From Terriglobia bacterium (GTDB taxonomy: Bacteria; Acidobacteriota; Terriglobia; Terriglobales; Acidobacteriaceae), in contig JAIQFO010000020.1 of assembly GCA_020073215.1 (NCBI GenBank), forward strand, positions 1-64,000: a stretch of 64,000 bases of DNA, written 5' to 3'. This document shows, in pieces, positions 51,159 through 60,457 of this stretch. The stretch's first letter is position 1. Each line of letters starts with the position of its first letter. The translations under genes and the position numbers were made by a program. The notes below the pieces were generated by a model that searched no databases, had not been told where the DNA came from, and saw only the letters and a list, made by a program, of their open reading frames with translations.

Positions 51159-54053
51159 CTACTGCAGTTTCGCGTATTCCGCTTTCGCTTCGTGGAGGAG
51201 CGGGACGTCGGGATCGGCGTCTTTCCAGGCGGCGAGAAAATTCTGGTACGCGATGCGGGCTTTGGCGGTGTCGCCCTGCTTCTGATAGACGCGGCCGAGT
51301 TCGAGTTGCGCGGCTACTACCAGGAAGTCGGGGCCACGGGTTTTCAACTCGAGGATCTTTTGGAAATCCTGCTGCGCTTCGGCGAGACGCCCGGCCTGCT
51401 GGTAGGCCATGCCCCGGCCGAAGAAAACGGCGGCGTTGGCGCGGGCGTAGAGGGCGGCGGTATTTTCGAGATCGATGGCCTTGGTGGGATCGGCCTTGCC
51501 AGGACTGGCGGGGAATAGATAGGCGATGGCGCGAATTGTGGGAACGGCGACGTTTTGCGCGATTGTGTCGTTCGGACGGGTCCGCTGGATCTCGTCGGCG
51601 ATGCTGAGCGCCTTCTGTCCCTGGCCGGCGAGCGCGAGGGCGATGGCGCTATTCCACTGCACATCTAATATCTTGGAGGATCCGAGAGCCGCATTGGCTT
51701 CGCGAATCCCTTCACTTTTGTTTCCAACAAAAGCCTCAAAGGCGGCCAACTGGGCTTCCACTTTGGCGCGGCCCTGCAGGTGGAGGCGATCGAAGGCATC
51801 TCCCGCCTGGCGTGCGAATTCGCGGGCTTGGCGAACCTGTCCGCGCGTCGTGGCCAGTCCACCGCGGAACGAGAGAACCGCCAACTCTCCATCAGGGGTC
51901 ACGGAGGCACTCTGCAACTCCTTCTCCATGTCGGCGTTTTTGCCTTCGGCCCAGTCCAACGAGGCCAGCTCTACATGGAAGCCCGCAGGCGATGCCTTGT
52001 GCTGGAGTGCGGCGTTCAGGGTGGCGCGTGCCTCCTCGATCCGGTTGAGTCCGGCGTACGCTTGAGCGGCATTCTCATAGCCGCTCACCATCTCGGGATC
52101 GAGCTCGACGGCGCGCTTCGCGTTCTCTAGCGCGTTGTCGGACTGTCCGAGCTGGTTATAGATCGCCGCCAGATTGTTGAGGGGGATGGGATCCCGCGGG
52201 TAGGTCTGACGATAAAGTTCGTAGGCGGTAATGCCTTTGTCGAGCTGCCCGCCGTCGGCGTAGTAGTGCGACATGATGTAGAGCTTCTCGCGCTCGCTGG
52301 CCCGGTCGCGAAGCTCAAAGGCCTTCTGGCGATTTTGTTCCGACAGTTCGGTCTGCCCCAGGTTGCTGTAAACCGTGCCGACCCTGGCGTAGGCCATGGC
52401 GAAATTAGGATCGATCTCGATGGCGTGCTGGTAGTTGGGGACCGCCGCCAGCTCGTCGCCCATGTTGTGTTTGGCGTCGCCCAAGCTGAACGCCTTCAGC
52501 GCGTCGAGCGATGAAGTGGTGGCTTGGGAAAGAGACATGTCGTATTTCTGCACCATGGACAGCGACTCGCCGAGTTGCCCGCGCAGTTTGCTGGCGGCGC
52601 CATGCAGTGCATTCAGGACGTCTTCTTTTCGCTCGGCCTGCGTCTGCTGGCGTCCTAGCGAATCGCCGGACGAAACATTGGTCGCTTCCAGAGTGATAAC
52701 GTACTGGCCTCCGACGCTATCGATGCTGCCGTTGAGCATGGCCTTGATGCCATCGCGCTGGCAGATTTCACGGCCGACGTCGCTGGTGATGCGGTCACCA
52801 GGGCTGCGGCCCATGAACTGCAACGTCTGGCGGATCTTCTGTTCGGGGAAGACGTTCAAATACGGGGATTGCCCCAAATCGACGGCCAGCGCCTTCTTCA
52901 GCGTGCCATCGAACACGGGGTCGGCCGTGGTGTTTACGAAGTCGGCAATCAGGATGGAATCTTTTTCGGTAAGTGCGTGGCCGCGCTTGAGAGTCACGAA
53001 GCCAACGCCGGCGGCGACGAGCGCGACAATCAGAGACGGGATCAGCCACAGCGGTAGCTTGCGGCTTGGCGTGGGAGTTTTGCGCAGCGACGAACTTGAC
53101 GAACCCGCGGCCAGAATCGTGCCCGATTCGGAGTCGCGCTTGAGGCGCTTCAAGTCGGAACGCACCTCGGCTGCGCTCTGGTAGCGCAGGTCCCGGTCCT
53201 TTTCGAGCAGCTTGTTCAATATCTCTTCAAACTGCGGAGGCAGGTCGGGGTTCAGGCGAAGCGGCGGCGCCGGAGGGCGATTCAGAATGGCGTCGAAAAT
53301 CACGGCGGACGTGTCTCCGCGGAAAGGCAGGGCGCCGGTCGCCATCTCGTAGAGCACGGCGCCAAACGAGAATAGATCGGTGCGAGCATCGAGATCCTTG
53401 CCCCGCGCCTGTTCCGGAGACATGTAGGCCACGGTGCCGACGGTCGATCCCGGGCTGGTCAGGAAGGGTTCGTCCACGGTCGCAGCCGAGCCGATGGTGG
53501 CGGCGGACAGAACGGAAGGCTTGGCCGTGCGCTTGGCCAGTCCGAAATCGAGAATCTTGGACTGGTTGCGGCTGGTCACGAAAATGTTTGCCGGTTTGAT
53601 GTCGCGGTGGATGATTCCCTTGGCATGGGCGGCGTCGAGGGCGTCGGCGATCTGGGTGCCCAGATTGAGCAATTGCTCCAGGTCCATCGGCTGATTGTGG
53701 ATTCGGGTCTTAAGGGTCTCGCCTTCCAGCAACTCCATGGCGATGAAGTGACGCCCGCTGTCTTCGGCAACCTCGTAGATGGTGCAGATGTTTGGGTGGT
53801 TCAGCGCCGAAGCCGCGCGCGCTTCGCGCTGAAACCGGTCGAGCGCGAGCGGATCTTTCTCCGTCTCGGGAGGCAGGAACTTAAGCGCGACACGGCGACC
53901 CAGGTTGAGGTCCTCGGCTTCGTACACCACGCCCATCCCTCCACCCCCCAACTGGGAGAGAACGCGGTAGTGCGAGAACGTCTGGCCGATCATTCCGGGA
54001 AACACTCCTGGGAGAGAGTTATTCATGTTAGGCTCGCAGTTCTGGCAAGTCAA
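51159..54053 (-). CDS. Transmembrane Ser/Thr protein kinase with TPR repeats
   Basis: A 964-aa PknB-type receptor kinase. The kinase domain spans ~28-305: [26 protein letters not shown] (catalytic Lys), [14 protein letters not shown] (catalytic loop), ILDFGLAKR (DFG) and [14 protein letters not shown] single TM helix follows near 340-358 ([20 protein letters not shown]). The extracytoplasmic part begins with a beta-rich segment ([20 protein letters not shown]) and continues with about eight TPR units ([40 protein letters not shown]). This kinase-TPR architecture is expanded in acidobacteria. An in-frame ATG at 54026 (MNNSLPGVF) is an alternative start. The substrates are unknown. Confidence 0.92.
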   Translation of the reverse strand: MTCQNCEPNMNNSLPGVFPGMIGQTFSHYRVLSQLGGGGMGVVYEAEDLNLGRRVALKFLPPETEKDPLALDRFQREARAASALNHPNICTIYEVAEDSGRHFIAMELLEGETLKTRIHNQPMDLEQLLNLGTQIADALDAAHAKGIIHRDIKPANIFVTSRNQSKILDFGLAKRTAKPSVLSAATIGSAATVDEPFLTSPGSTVGTVAYMSPEQARGKDLDARTDLFSFGAVLYEMATGALPFRGDTSAVIFDAILNRPPAPPLRLNPDLPPQFEEILNKLLEKDRDLRYQSAAEVRSDLKRLKRDSESGTILAAGSSSSSLRKTPTPSRKLPLWLIPSLIVALVAAGVGFVTLKRGHALTEKDSILIADFVNTTADPVFDGTLKKALAVDLGQSPYLNVFPEQKIRQTLQFMGRSPGDRITSDVGREICQRDGIKAMLNGSIDSVGGQYVITLEATNVSSGDSLGRQQTQAERKEDVLNALHGAASKLRGQLGESLSMVQKYDMSLSQATTSSLDALKAFSLGDAKHNMGDELAAVPNYQHAIEIDPNFAMAYARVGTVYSNLGQTELSEQNRQKAFELRDRASEREKLYIMSHYYADGGQLDKGITAYELYRQTYPRDPIPLNNLAAIYNQLGQSDNALENAKRAVELDPEMVSGYENAAQAYAGLNRIEEARATLNAALQHKASPAGFHVELASLDWAEGKNADMEKELQSASVTPDGELAVLSFRGGLATTRGQVRQAREFARQAGDAFDRLHLQGRAKVEAQLAAFEAFVGNKSEGIREANAALGSSKILDVQWNSAIALALAGQGQKALSIADEIQRTRPNDTIAQNVAVPTIRAIAYLFPASPGKADPTKAIDLENTAALYARANAAVFFGRGMAYQQAGRLAEAQQDFQKILELKTRGPDFLVVAAQLELGRVYQKQGDTAKARIAYQNFLAAWKDADPDVPLLHEAKAEYAKLQ

Positions 54054-54331
54054 ACCTACCGGCTTTTTTGATTATACGAGGCGACAGGTGGGGAAGTTCA
54101 GGGCTTGCCGTGGCAGTGCTTGCCCCTGTATTTTCTTTGGCTTAAAGCTTGCGTCTACTCACTCGGAGGGGTGACGCGCTGGCCAAAAGTCACGGCCTCC
54201 CCGTTACGGAAGTTTACCTCCAAATATCCGAATGCTTCTCTGCCTGCCCGGTGCCTGCTATGAATAAGTGTTCCCTCATTTTTCCCCTGGGAACTGCAGT
54301 CCCCGCTTCCCCGGGGAGGAGTTCGTCCGAA

Positions 54332-57109
54332 GTGAAACTTCGACCGCAATCGTGGAGGGAAATGAGCGCGGCGCCTCGCTTCTTTGTCGCCGTGGTCGTG
54401 CTCTGTGGGACGACCGTGTTGACCTACGCCGTCTTTCACGGCTGGAGCGAAAATCCGCTCAAATTTCTTTGTTATCTGGTGATTGCGCTGGCGGCCTCAC
54501 GGCTCAAGGTGAATCTGCCCGGCATTGCCGGAACGATGTCGGTGAACTTTCTGTTTCTGCTGTTGGCGGTGCTGGAACTGAGCTTGTCGGAGGCCATGGT
54601 ACTAGGCTGCGCCGCGGTAGTGGTGCAGTGCCTGGGTGATCGTCCGATCCCGCTTCAGGTCGCCTTCAACGTCTGCTCGACCGCCCTCGCCATCGCGCTG
54701 ACGTTCGTCGTCTATCACTACTCCTTGTCGCGTTATCCGATGGGGAATCCCACCACAATGTTGTTGTTGGCGACGTGCGTTTACTTCGCCGCCAACACGG
54801 TTCCGCTGGCCTCGGTCATCTCGCTGACCGAACGCCGGTCGCTACGAAAGATCTGGTCCGACTGCTACTTCTGGAGCTTCCCCTACTACCTGGTCGGTGC
54901 GGGCGTGGCCGGCATGATGAGCTGGCTCCACGGATTTACCGACTGGCAGACGTCGTTGCTGACCCTTCCGGTGATGTACCTCATCTACCGTTCCTACCGC
55001 CTTTACTTTGGCAAATTAGAAGACGAGAAGCGGCACGTGGAAGAGATCGCCGACTTGCACATGCGCACGATCGAGGCCCTTGCGCTCGCCATCGAGGCCA
55101 AGGACCAGACCACGCACGACCATTTACAGAGGGTTCGAGTTTACGCCGTTGAGGTGGCTAAGGAACTCAAGATTGACCGGGAGGGAATGGATGCCCTACA
55201 GGCCGCCGCCTTGTTGCATGACATCGGCAAGCTGGCGATTCCCGAGCACATCATCTCGAAGCCGGGGCGCCTGACGCCGGAAGAATTCGAGAAAATGAAG
55301 ATTCATCCGCTGGTGGGAGCGGAAATTCTGGAACGGGTGCGCTTTCCCTACCCGGTGGTGCCCATTGTGCGGGCGCACCACGAAAAGTTCAACGGGACTG
55401 GCTATCCACTGGGCTTGCGCGGAAGCGAGATTCCGATTGGCGCCCGCATTCTGGCGGCAGTGGATTTTCTGGATGCGCTGGCTTCCGACCGGCAATATCG
55501 GCGAGCGCTGCCCTTGCAGGAAGCCATGGCACGGCTGTCGGAGGAATCGGGGAAATCGTTTGATCCGCAAGTGGTCAGCGTGCTGGAACGAAGATATGTG
55601 GAACTGGAGCGCTTGGTCCACGCGCGCACGGATAGCTTGAGCGGGGAGAAATTGTTGCCGGAAGTCAAAGACAAAGACGCAGGGGTGGAGCGCGACATCA
55701 AGCCCGCAACCGGTTACGAGGCGCAAGGACAGCGGCAAACGTCGGAGCACAGCTTTCTGGGTTCGATCGCGGCGGCCCGTCAGGAGGCGCAGACTCTTTT
55801 CGAACTCAGCCAGGATCTGGGGGCGTCGCTCAGTCTGGGAGAAACACTTTCGGTTTTTGCCATGAAGCTGCGCCACGCGATCTCGTACGATGCGATTGCG
55901 ATCTACGTGCGTCACGGCGGTGAACTGGTGCCGGAATATGTGAATGGCGATAACTTCCGGCTGTTCGCCTCGCTGCGCATTCCCATCGGACAGGGGCTGT
56001 CGGGTTGGGTGGCGCAAAACCTCAAGCCAATCTTGAATGGCAATCCGTCGGTCGAGCCGGGTTATCTGAACGATGCTTCGAAGTACAGCACCCTGACCTC
56101 GGCGCTGGCCGTGCCTCTGGAGGGCTTGCAGGGCGTGGTCGGTGTAGTGGCGCTGTACCACGCGGAAAAGGATTTCTTCAGCTCTGACCACCTGCGGATT
56201 CTGCTGGCAGTAAGCTCCAGGATGGCGCTCGCCATCGAGAACGCGATGAAGTACGAGCAGGCGGAGAATTCCGCGGTAACCGATTACCTCACCGGCCTAC
56301 CCAATGCGCGCTCGCTCTTCCTGCAACTCGACCGCGAACTGGCGCGCTGCAAGCGCGACAACAAAACGTTGACCGTGATGGTCGCCGACATGAACGGCTT
56401 CAAGCAGATCAACGACCGCTTCGGACACCTGGAAGGAAACCGCGTGCTGCAGTTGTTTGCGCACTCCTTGAAGGAAACCAGCCGTGAGTACGACTATGTC
56501 GCACGCATGGGCGGCGACGAATTCGTGGTGATCGCCCCTGGACTGACGCCCGACGCGGCTGCGCGCAAAGCGGAACAGATGCGAGACCTGGCGCGACGGG
56601 CGGGGAAGGAAGTCTGTAACGAGGACATTCTGTCGCTGAGCGTTGGCAAGTCGGTCTATCCGGAGGATGGGATGGACGCCGAAAAGCTGCTCTCGGAAGC
56701 CGACAAGCGCATGTATCTGCAAAAACAGAGTCGGGCGGCGCAGAAGAACCGCCGTCTGTATCCGCGGGTCCGGGGACGGCTGACCACCGAAATCTTGGGA
56801 AACGGTCAGGAAGTGGCGATGCTGGGCATTGTTACCAACCTGAGCCTGGGTGGTTGCTACGTCGAAACCAGCGGCCTGCTGTTGCCGGGATCGCTGTTGA
56901 AACTCACCTTCGGGTACGAACATACCAACGTTACCGTAGAATGCGAGGTCGTGCGTCTGGACATGGGCATTGGATCGGCCCTCAAGTTCAGGGAAGCGAC
57001 GCATGAGGTCCGCGCCGCCTTGCAGGGCATCTTGGAGCAGTTGGCCAGCGCGGAAGCGGTCGTCGACTTGAAGCGCAGCCACAACGCTGCTGCCGCAAGC
57101 AAACAATAA
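54332..57109 (+). CDS. Membrane HD-GYP / GAF / GGDEF / PilZ c-di-GMP protein
   Basis: Predicted ~925 aa combining four c-di-GMP modules. An N-terminal membrane domain has about seven helices (residues ~15-230). HD-GYP follows, with HDIGK (LLHDIGKLAIP), HHEKFNGTGYP and ARILAAVDFLDAL. Then comes GAF (LSLGETLSVFAMKLRHAISY; VVGVVALYHAEKDFFSSDHL), and GGDEF with the intact active motif (RMGGDEFVVIAPG, also DYLTGLPNARSLF). The C-terminal PilZ domain has RLYPRVRG and IVTNLSLGGCYVET. It should both make and hydrolyse c-di-GMP, with a built-in receptor. The frame is open from 54149. GGGGAGGAG at 54313-54321 followed by GTG at 54332 is my choice of start, with moderate confidence. Confidence 0.87.
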   Translation: MKLRPQSWREMSAAPRFFVAVVVLCGTTVLTYAVFHGWSENPLKFLCYLVIALAASRLKVNLPGIAGTMSVNFLFLLLAVLELSLSEAMVLGCAAVVVQCLGDRPIPLQVAFNVCSTALAIALTFVVYHYSLSRYPMGNPTTMLLLATCVYFAANTVPLASVISLTERRSLRKIWSDCYFWSFPYYLVGAGVAGMMSWLHGFTDWQTSLLTLPVMYLIYRSYRLYFGKLEDEKRHVEEIADLHMRTIEALALAIEAKDQTTHDHLQRVRVYAVEVAKELKIDREGMDALQAAALLHDIGKLAIPEHIISKPGRLTPEEFEKMKIHPLVGAEILERVRFPYPVVPIVRAHHEKFNGTGYPLGLRGSEIPIGARILAAVDFLDALASDRQYRRALPLQEAMARLSEESGKSFDPQVVSVLERRYVELERLVHARTDSLSGEKLLPEVKDKDAGVERDIKPATGYEAQGQRQTSEHSFLGSIAAARQEAQTLFELSQDLGASLSLGETLSVFAMKLRHAISYDAIAIYVRHGGELVPEYVNGDNFRLFASLRIPIGQGLSGWVAQNLKPILNGNPSVEPGYLNDASKYSTLTSALAVPLEGLQGVVGVVALYHAEKDFFSSDHLRILLAVSSRMALAIENAMKYEQAENSAVTDYLTGLPNARSLFLQLDRELARCKRDNKTLTVMVADMNGFKQINDRFGHLEGNRVLQLFAHSLKETSREYDYVARMGGDEFVVIAPGLTPDAAARKAEQMRDLARRAGKEVCNEDILSLSVGKSVYPEDGMDAEKLLSEADKRMYLQKQSRAAQKNRRLYPRVRGRLTTEILGNGQEVAMLGIVTNLSLGGCYVETSGLLLPGSLLKLTFGYEHTNVTVECEVVRLDMGIGSALKFREATHEVRAALQGILEQLASAEAVVDLKRSHNAAAASKQ

Positions 57110-57252
57110 GAGGCTGCAGAAAGAGTTATCGAGCGCGCAAAAAGCTCACGAAGCGCCGACGCAGGCACGAGTAACTCGTGCCCTTCCCAAAACCCGCACG
57201 AATCGCACTTTTTCCGCAGCCTGCTAACGCCCATCCAAGTTTGCGAGTGGAG

Positions 57253-57274
57253 AGCCGGGCGTCCCCGCCCGGCT
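57253..57274. terminator. GC-rich stem-loop between convergent genes
   Basis: AGCCGGGCG-TCCC-CGCCCGGCT is a perfect 9-bp stem with a 4-nt loop between the convergent c-di-GMP gene and radical SAM gene. A second inverted repeat around 57165-57182 (GCACGAGT/ACTCGTGC) lies upstream. No gene was seen in 57110-57319. Confidence 0.55.
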
Positions 57275-57319
57275 ACCGAGTTGCGGAAGGACGGGCGAGG
57301 CGCTCGTCGCTCCACCGAA

Positions 57320-58438
57320 TCAAGCGGGAACGGCGAGCGGGCGAATCTGGATCAGTGGTAGCCGATTGGACGATGAGGTACGCGGCTTCGACAGTCCTTG
57401 CCGCAGCATGTTCGCCGTCGGCATGCCGGTCCGGTAGAACGACTTCTCGCAATCCGCAGTGGAGGGGCCGCGCATGCTTCCTTCCATATAGGCCAGTCCC
57501 GGACAACGCGAGCAGCTTGCGACGTGCGAGCACGACGAGCAGACGGTGAGATCTTTGGCCTGGATCGAGCGAACTTCGTTCATTTCCGGGGAATGGTTCC
57601 AGATATCCAAGAACTTCTGCCGTCGGATATTTCCGGTGGGAAGCGGAAACTGCACGCAGGGGAAAACGTCGCCGTAGGGCGAAATGTAGCAGAAGGAATG
57701 GCCCGCGCTGCACGAGTAACTCTCAAGGTCATCCTCGGTCGGCGGCTTGGGAGGAGCGCAGAACTCCTCCTGGCTGCCGACCAGCGCGGGGTTGTGGAAT
57801 ATCTCCGGAAGCTCTTCTCCCGGGATGCGCAGCGACAAAACGGACGTGTCGCCGTCCATCATGGGCGTGATCGTAGGATCGAGCGTGTAATGCACGCCGA
57901 GTTCGGCGGCCAGTTTTTGCACGCCGGCGTGATCGGCCGAGTTCACGGTCATCAGCACGTTGGCGATGGTGACCCGGAGCCCCTGTTCGCGTAAGAAGCG
58001 GATGGACCTGATAGTCCGCTCGAACGAGTGCGGCAGTTTGGTGATGGCATCGTGCACTTCGGGACGATGCGAGTAGACGCTGATCTGGATGGAGTCTACG
58101 TCCAGTTCCCGAATTCTCCGCGCTTCCTTTTCGTGGATCATGACCGCGTTGGTCTTGATCTTGACGTTGAACATGAGACGCCGGGCGTGCTCGACAAGTT
58201 CAAAGAAGTCGCGGCGCATAAAGACCTCGCCGCCGCTGAAGGTGAGAAAGAAAACGCCCGCCTCGGCCAGCTGGTCGAGCACATCGTTGATTTCGGCGGT
58301 CGTCATCTCGCCGTGGTCGTCGTGGTCGAGATAACAATGCACGCAGCGCTCGTTGCAGCGATACGTGACATCCAGATGCACGGCAAGGGGCACGCCGAGA
58401 TTAAAGGCCTTCTGGCCCACCTCGCTCATCAGGCTCAT
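57320..58438 (-). CDS. Radical SAM/SPASM peptide-maturase-like enzyme
   Basis: A 372-aa radical SAM enzyme. The [4Fe-4S] motif C-x3-C-x2-C is TYRCNERCVHCYLDH (Cys28, 32, 35), followed by FLTFSGGEVFMRRDFFEL (GGE motif). The SPASM C-terminus has multiple cysteines (YSCSAGHSFCYISPYGDVFP, then CSSCSHVASCSRCPG, ending ADCEKSF) for auxiliary clusters. Its start overlaps the PqqD-domain gene by 4 bp (ATGA). Such pairs install crosslinks or other changes on ribosomal peptides, with PqqD presenting the leader. The nearby 60-aa peptide is the obvious substrate candidate. Confidence 0.88.
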   Translation of the reverse strand: MSLMSEVGQKAFNLGVPLAVHLDVTYRCNERCVHCYLDHDDHGEMTTAEINDVLDQLAEAGVFFLTFSGGEVFMRRDFFELVEHARRLMFNVKIKTNAVMIHEKEARRIRELDVDSIQISVYSHRPEVHDAITKLPHSFERTIRSIRFLREQGLRVTIANVLMTVNSADHAGVQKLAAELGVHYTLDPTITPMMDGDTSVLSLRIPGEELPEIFHNPALVGSQEEFCAPPKPPTEDDLESYSCSAGHSFCYISPYGDVFPCVQFPLPTGNIRRQKFLDIWNHSPEMNEVRSIQAKDLTVCSSCSHVASCSRCPGLAYMEGSMRGPSTADCEKSFYRTGMPTANMLRQGLSKPRTSSSNRLPLIQIRPLAVPA

Positions 58439-58743
58439 CGGGGCGTCTCCGTGGCCAGAGGTTGATTGGAAACGAGAAGAATTCCATGGCCAGACAGCTC
58501 GGTGACGAATTGCTCGGCATCGGCCTGGGCCTGTTCGGGATCGACGTCAAACTGCTCGCACACCCGGCCGCGGACAATTTCCCGCAGCGGAGTGCGGCCG
58601 TCGGCCGCTTGAAAGATGGCGGTTGCGACTTCGTTCAGCGTGAAGAAGGTCGAATCGGCCGAGTTCATGACCATCATTTCGCCGGCCAGTGCGCGCGCGG
58701 CGATGGCGGAACTGCGCGCAATGTAGATGCAATTCTCAGACAT
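58435..58743 (-). CDS. PqqD-domain peptide chaperone
   Basis: Predicted 102-aa PqqD-like RRE protein (PF05402). The core is AGEMMVMNSADSTFFTLNEV, ATAIFQAADGRTPLREIVRG and VDPEQAQADAEQFVTELSGH. It binds leader peptides and delivers them to the radical SAM enzyme. The frame starts earlier, at 58803, but the ATG at 58743 (MSENCIYIARS) gives the normal length and overlaps the kinase-like gene by only 8 bp. It is coupled at both ends within the minus-strand operon. Confidence 0.88.
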   Translation of the reverse strand: MSENCIYIARSSAIAARALAGEMMVMNSADSTFFTLNEVATAIFQAADGRTPLREIVRGRVCEQFDVDPEQAQADAEQFVTELSGHGILLVSNQPLATETPR

Positions 58744-59602
58744 GTTGGTGCACCCCGTGGAAGTTCCGGTCGAAATTTCGAACCAGGTCCCACACCCTGG
58801 CATCAGGATAGAACGTTAGGCGGCGAATGGGAACCCTGTCGACGAACTCGCACGCGGTGGCGAAGAGCTTTTCCACCAAGCCACGGTCTTCGGCGAAAAA
58901 CAGAATATTGCGCATGAGGCGGCGCGCGCCTTCCGCCGCCGGCACCTCCGCGACGCGGTTCTCCGGGCCCTGTTCCAGAAAAAACAGAGCCGAGACCGGG
59001 GCGTCGCAATTCTCACCGACCTTGGCCAGTTCTCCGGCGAATGGAGTGCCGAACGCCCGGTACCCGCGGTCGCTCGGGCGGTCGTTGCTCGGACGTACGT
59101 TGCTCGGACGTACGTAGGAAATTTCGTCGGTAAGCAGGGTGATGTCCGCTGGTGCCAGCCTCGTCATCGTGGTTTTGCCCGCACCCGATACGCCCGAAAA
59201 CAGATACGCCCGGCCATCGCAAATCGCGCTGGCCGAGTGCAGCAGGAATCCTCCGCGCTCGGCAAGAATCAGGCTGTGCACAATGCGCAGCACCGAATCG
59301 ACGGAATAAGGGTTGGCATCTTGCCGCACCCTGCCCTGTCCGGTGCAGGGGTTCCAGCGGGCGTGGAAGTCTCCGCGCCGCAGGATCCACTCGTCGCCTT
59401 CGCGGCGGACCTGAACGTCATCGTCGGAAGCCGGTCCCGCACTGGTGAGGTCAAACTCCAGCGCAAACTCGGGACGCGAAGAGCTCAGGAATCCTTCATA
59501 ACGCTGGCGCAGAAGATTGAGGAAGCCTTCGTCCGAGGTGGACAAGGCAATCGGAATTCCCCCGATCTCGACGCACGCCACGTTTCGAAGCCCGCCTATC
59601 AC
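58736..59602 (-). CDS. HprK-like P-loop kinase/ATPase
   Basis: Predicted 288 aa starting at a GTG that overlaps the stop of the S26-like gene (GTGA). The frame reaches 59752, but the extra N-terminus lies wholly inside that gene. The fold resembles the HPr kinase catalytic core: LHSASAICDGRAYLFSGVSG ending in AGKTT gives Walker A near 137-145, and LLTDEISYVRPS gives a Walker B-like acidic site. A short duplicated RPSN segment (VRPSNVRPSNDRPSDRG), encoded by a tandem DNA repeat at 59074-59118, is inserted after it. Homologues in lasso-peptide and other RiPP clusters phosphorylate peptides. Confidence 0.8.
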   Translation of the reverse strand: MIGGLRNVACVEIGGIPIALSTSDEGFLNLLRQRYEGFLSSSRPEFALEFDLTSAGPASDDDVQVRREGDEWILRRGDFHARWNPCTGQGRVRQDANPYSVDSVLRIVHSLILAERGGFLLHSASAICDGRAYLFSGVSGAGKTTMTRLAPADITLLTDEISYVRPSNVRPSNDRPSDRGYRAFGTPFAGELAKVGENCDAPVSALFFLEQGPENRVAEVPAAEGARRLMRNILFFAEDRGLVEKLFATACEFVDRVPIRRLTFYPDARVWDLVRNFDRNFHGVHQHV

Positions 59603-60147
59603 AAGACTCCCGGCTCTGCGGCAGTTGCGGACCTTCGAGATTCGTCCGCCGTTACCCTCCGTCGGCTGTGAAGTTTCAGAGCGAGGCGGCGTGCCAAGGT
59701 GCAATGACAGAGCAGCATTCCCAGCGCGCGTGAGCAGTTCGCGCCAATCCAATTTACATCTAACCCAGTGCGCAAAGCAGCCGCAGAGGCGCCTGGCCTT
59801 TCGTCAGCCCAGCTCACCAACCGGCCCAGCAACGCATCGGGAGGAAACGAATCCGAGCGAGGCACGGAATCGCCGCGCAGCAGGAAGCCATTCGCCGTGC
59901 ACGGGGCAACCAGGCGATGGAGGAACAGGCGGTCTTCGCGCAGCGCCAACACGATCTCACCGGGGCGGACATCTTCGGGCGAGCAGCCTTCGATCTCGAC
60001 CATATCGCCCGGCCAAAGACGGGGCAGCATACTTTCCCCGTGAACGCGCAGACGCAGATGACCATGTCCACGCAGAGCGTCCGCCACCAATGCGATACGT
60101 GCCGCGCTCCACCTCGAATGCGCCGCACTTGTGGTGCCTTCCAGCAT
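59599..60147 (-). CDS. S24/S26 signal-peptidase-like protein
   Basis: A 182-aa protein with a signal peptidase I-like core. GESMLPRLWPGDMVEIEG holds the catalytic Ser, and the second catalytic position reads RLFLHRLVAP with His where bacterial enzymes have Lys, as in archaeal/ER-type signal peptidases. FLLRGDSVPRSD is the conserved RGD region. No strong transmembrane helix is visible, which is unusual for a leader peptidase and suggests a cytoplasmic leader-removing or regulatory role. Its start directly abuts the stop of the 60-aa peptide gene, and its stop overlaps the HprK-like gene. Confidence 0.75.
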   Translation of the reverse strand: MLEGTTSAAHSRWSAARIALVADALRGHGHLRLRVHGESMLPRLWPGDMVEIEGCSPEDVRPGEIVLALREDRLFLHRLVAPCTANGFLLRGDSVPRSDSFPPDALLGRLVSWADERPGASAAALRTGLDVNWIGANCSRALGMLLCHCTLARRLALKLHSRRRVTADESRRSATAAEPGVL

Positions 60148-60330
60148 TTAGGAAGTCTTCTTCGACAAATTACATTGATGACGAGTGTCGTGGACGAGTT
60201 TGCCGCACGATAGAGCGATGGTCTCGAATACCCGTTCGTAGCGGAACGCCGGCTTCTGGTAAACCTTCTTGGCCTTACCGAGGTTATCCAGGTCCTGCTG
60301 TTTCTGGCGAGGAGCCTGATCTCTGGTCAT
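60148..60330 (-). CDS. Candidate RiPP precursor peptide (60 aa)
   Basis: A short basic peptide, first of the modification operon. The leader-like N-terminus is MTRDQAPRQKQQDLDNLGKA. The second half is KPAFRYERVFETIALSCGKL followed by a Cys/His-containing tail (Cys42, His47, His51, Cys53). The motif of Tyr-x-Lys-Pro, then a VFET segment and an ALSCGK stretch is reminiscent of short peptides encoded beside PqqD/radical SAM genes. It has its own promoter upstream and abuts the peptidase gene without a gap. The identification is by size, context and pattern, and the modified residues are unknown. Confidence 0.65.
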   Translation of the reverse strand: MTRDQAPRQKQQDLDNLGKAKKVYQKPAFRYERVFETIALSCGKLVHDTRHQCNLSKKTS

Positions 60331-60389
60331 AGTTGGTCAAGCCAGAACGAAAACCGGCTTATCCCCCAGTTTTTGGTACGAATGAACGC

Positions 60390-60419
60390 AGTGTACTACA
60401 CGTCTTTCCCCGGTGCCAA
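60390..60419 (-). promoter_or_regulatory. Promoter TTGGCA-N18-TACACT for the RiPP-like operon
   Basis: Reading leftward, TTGGCA (60419-60414) and TACACT (60395-60390) are 18 bp apart and would start transcription about 50 nt before the peptide gene's ATG at 60330. The region 60331-60457 separates it from the exporter permease gene. Confidence 0.5.
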
Positions 60420-60457
60420 CCAACTAACCAGCAACTTAGAAGAGCAAATCAAAATAC

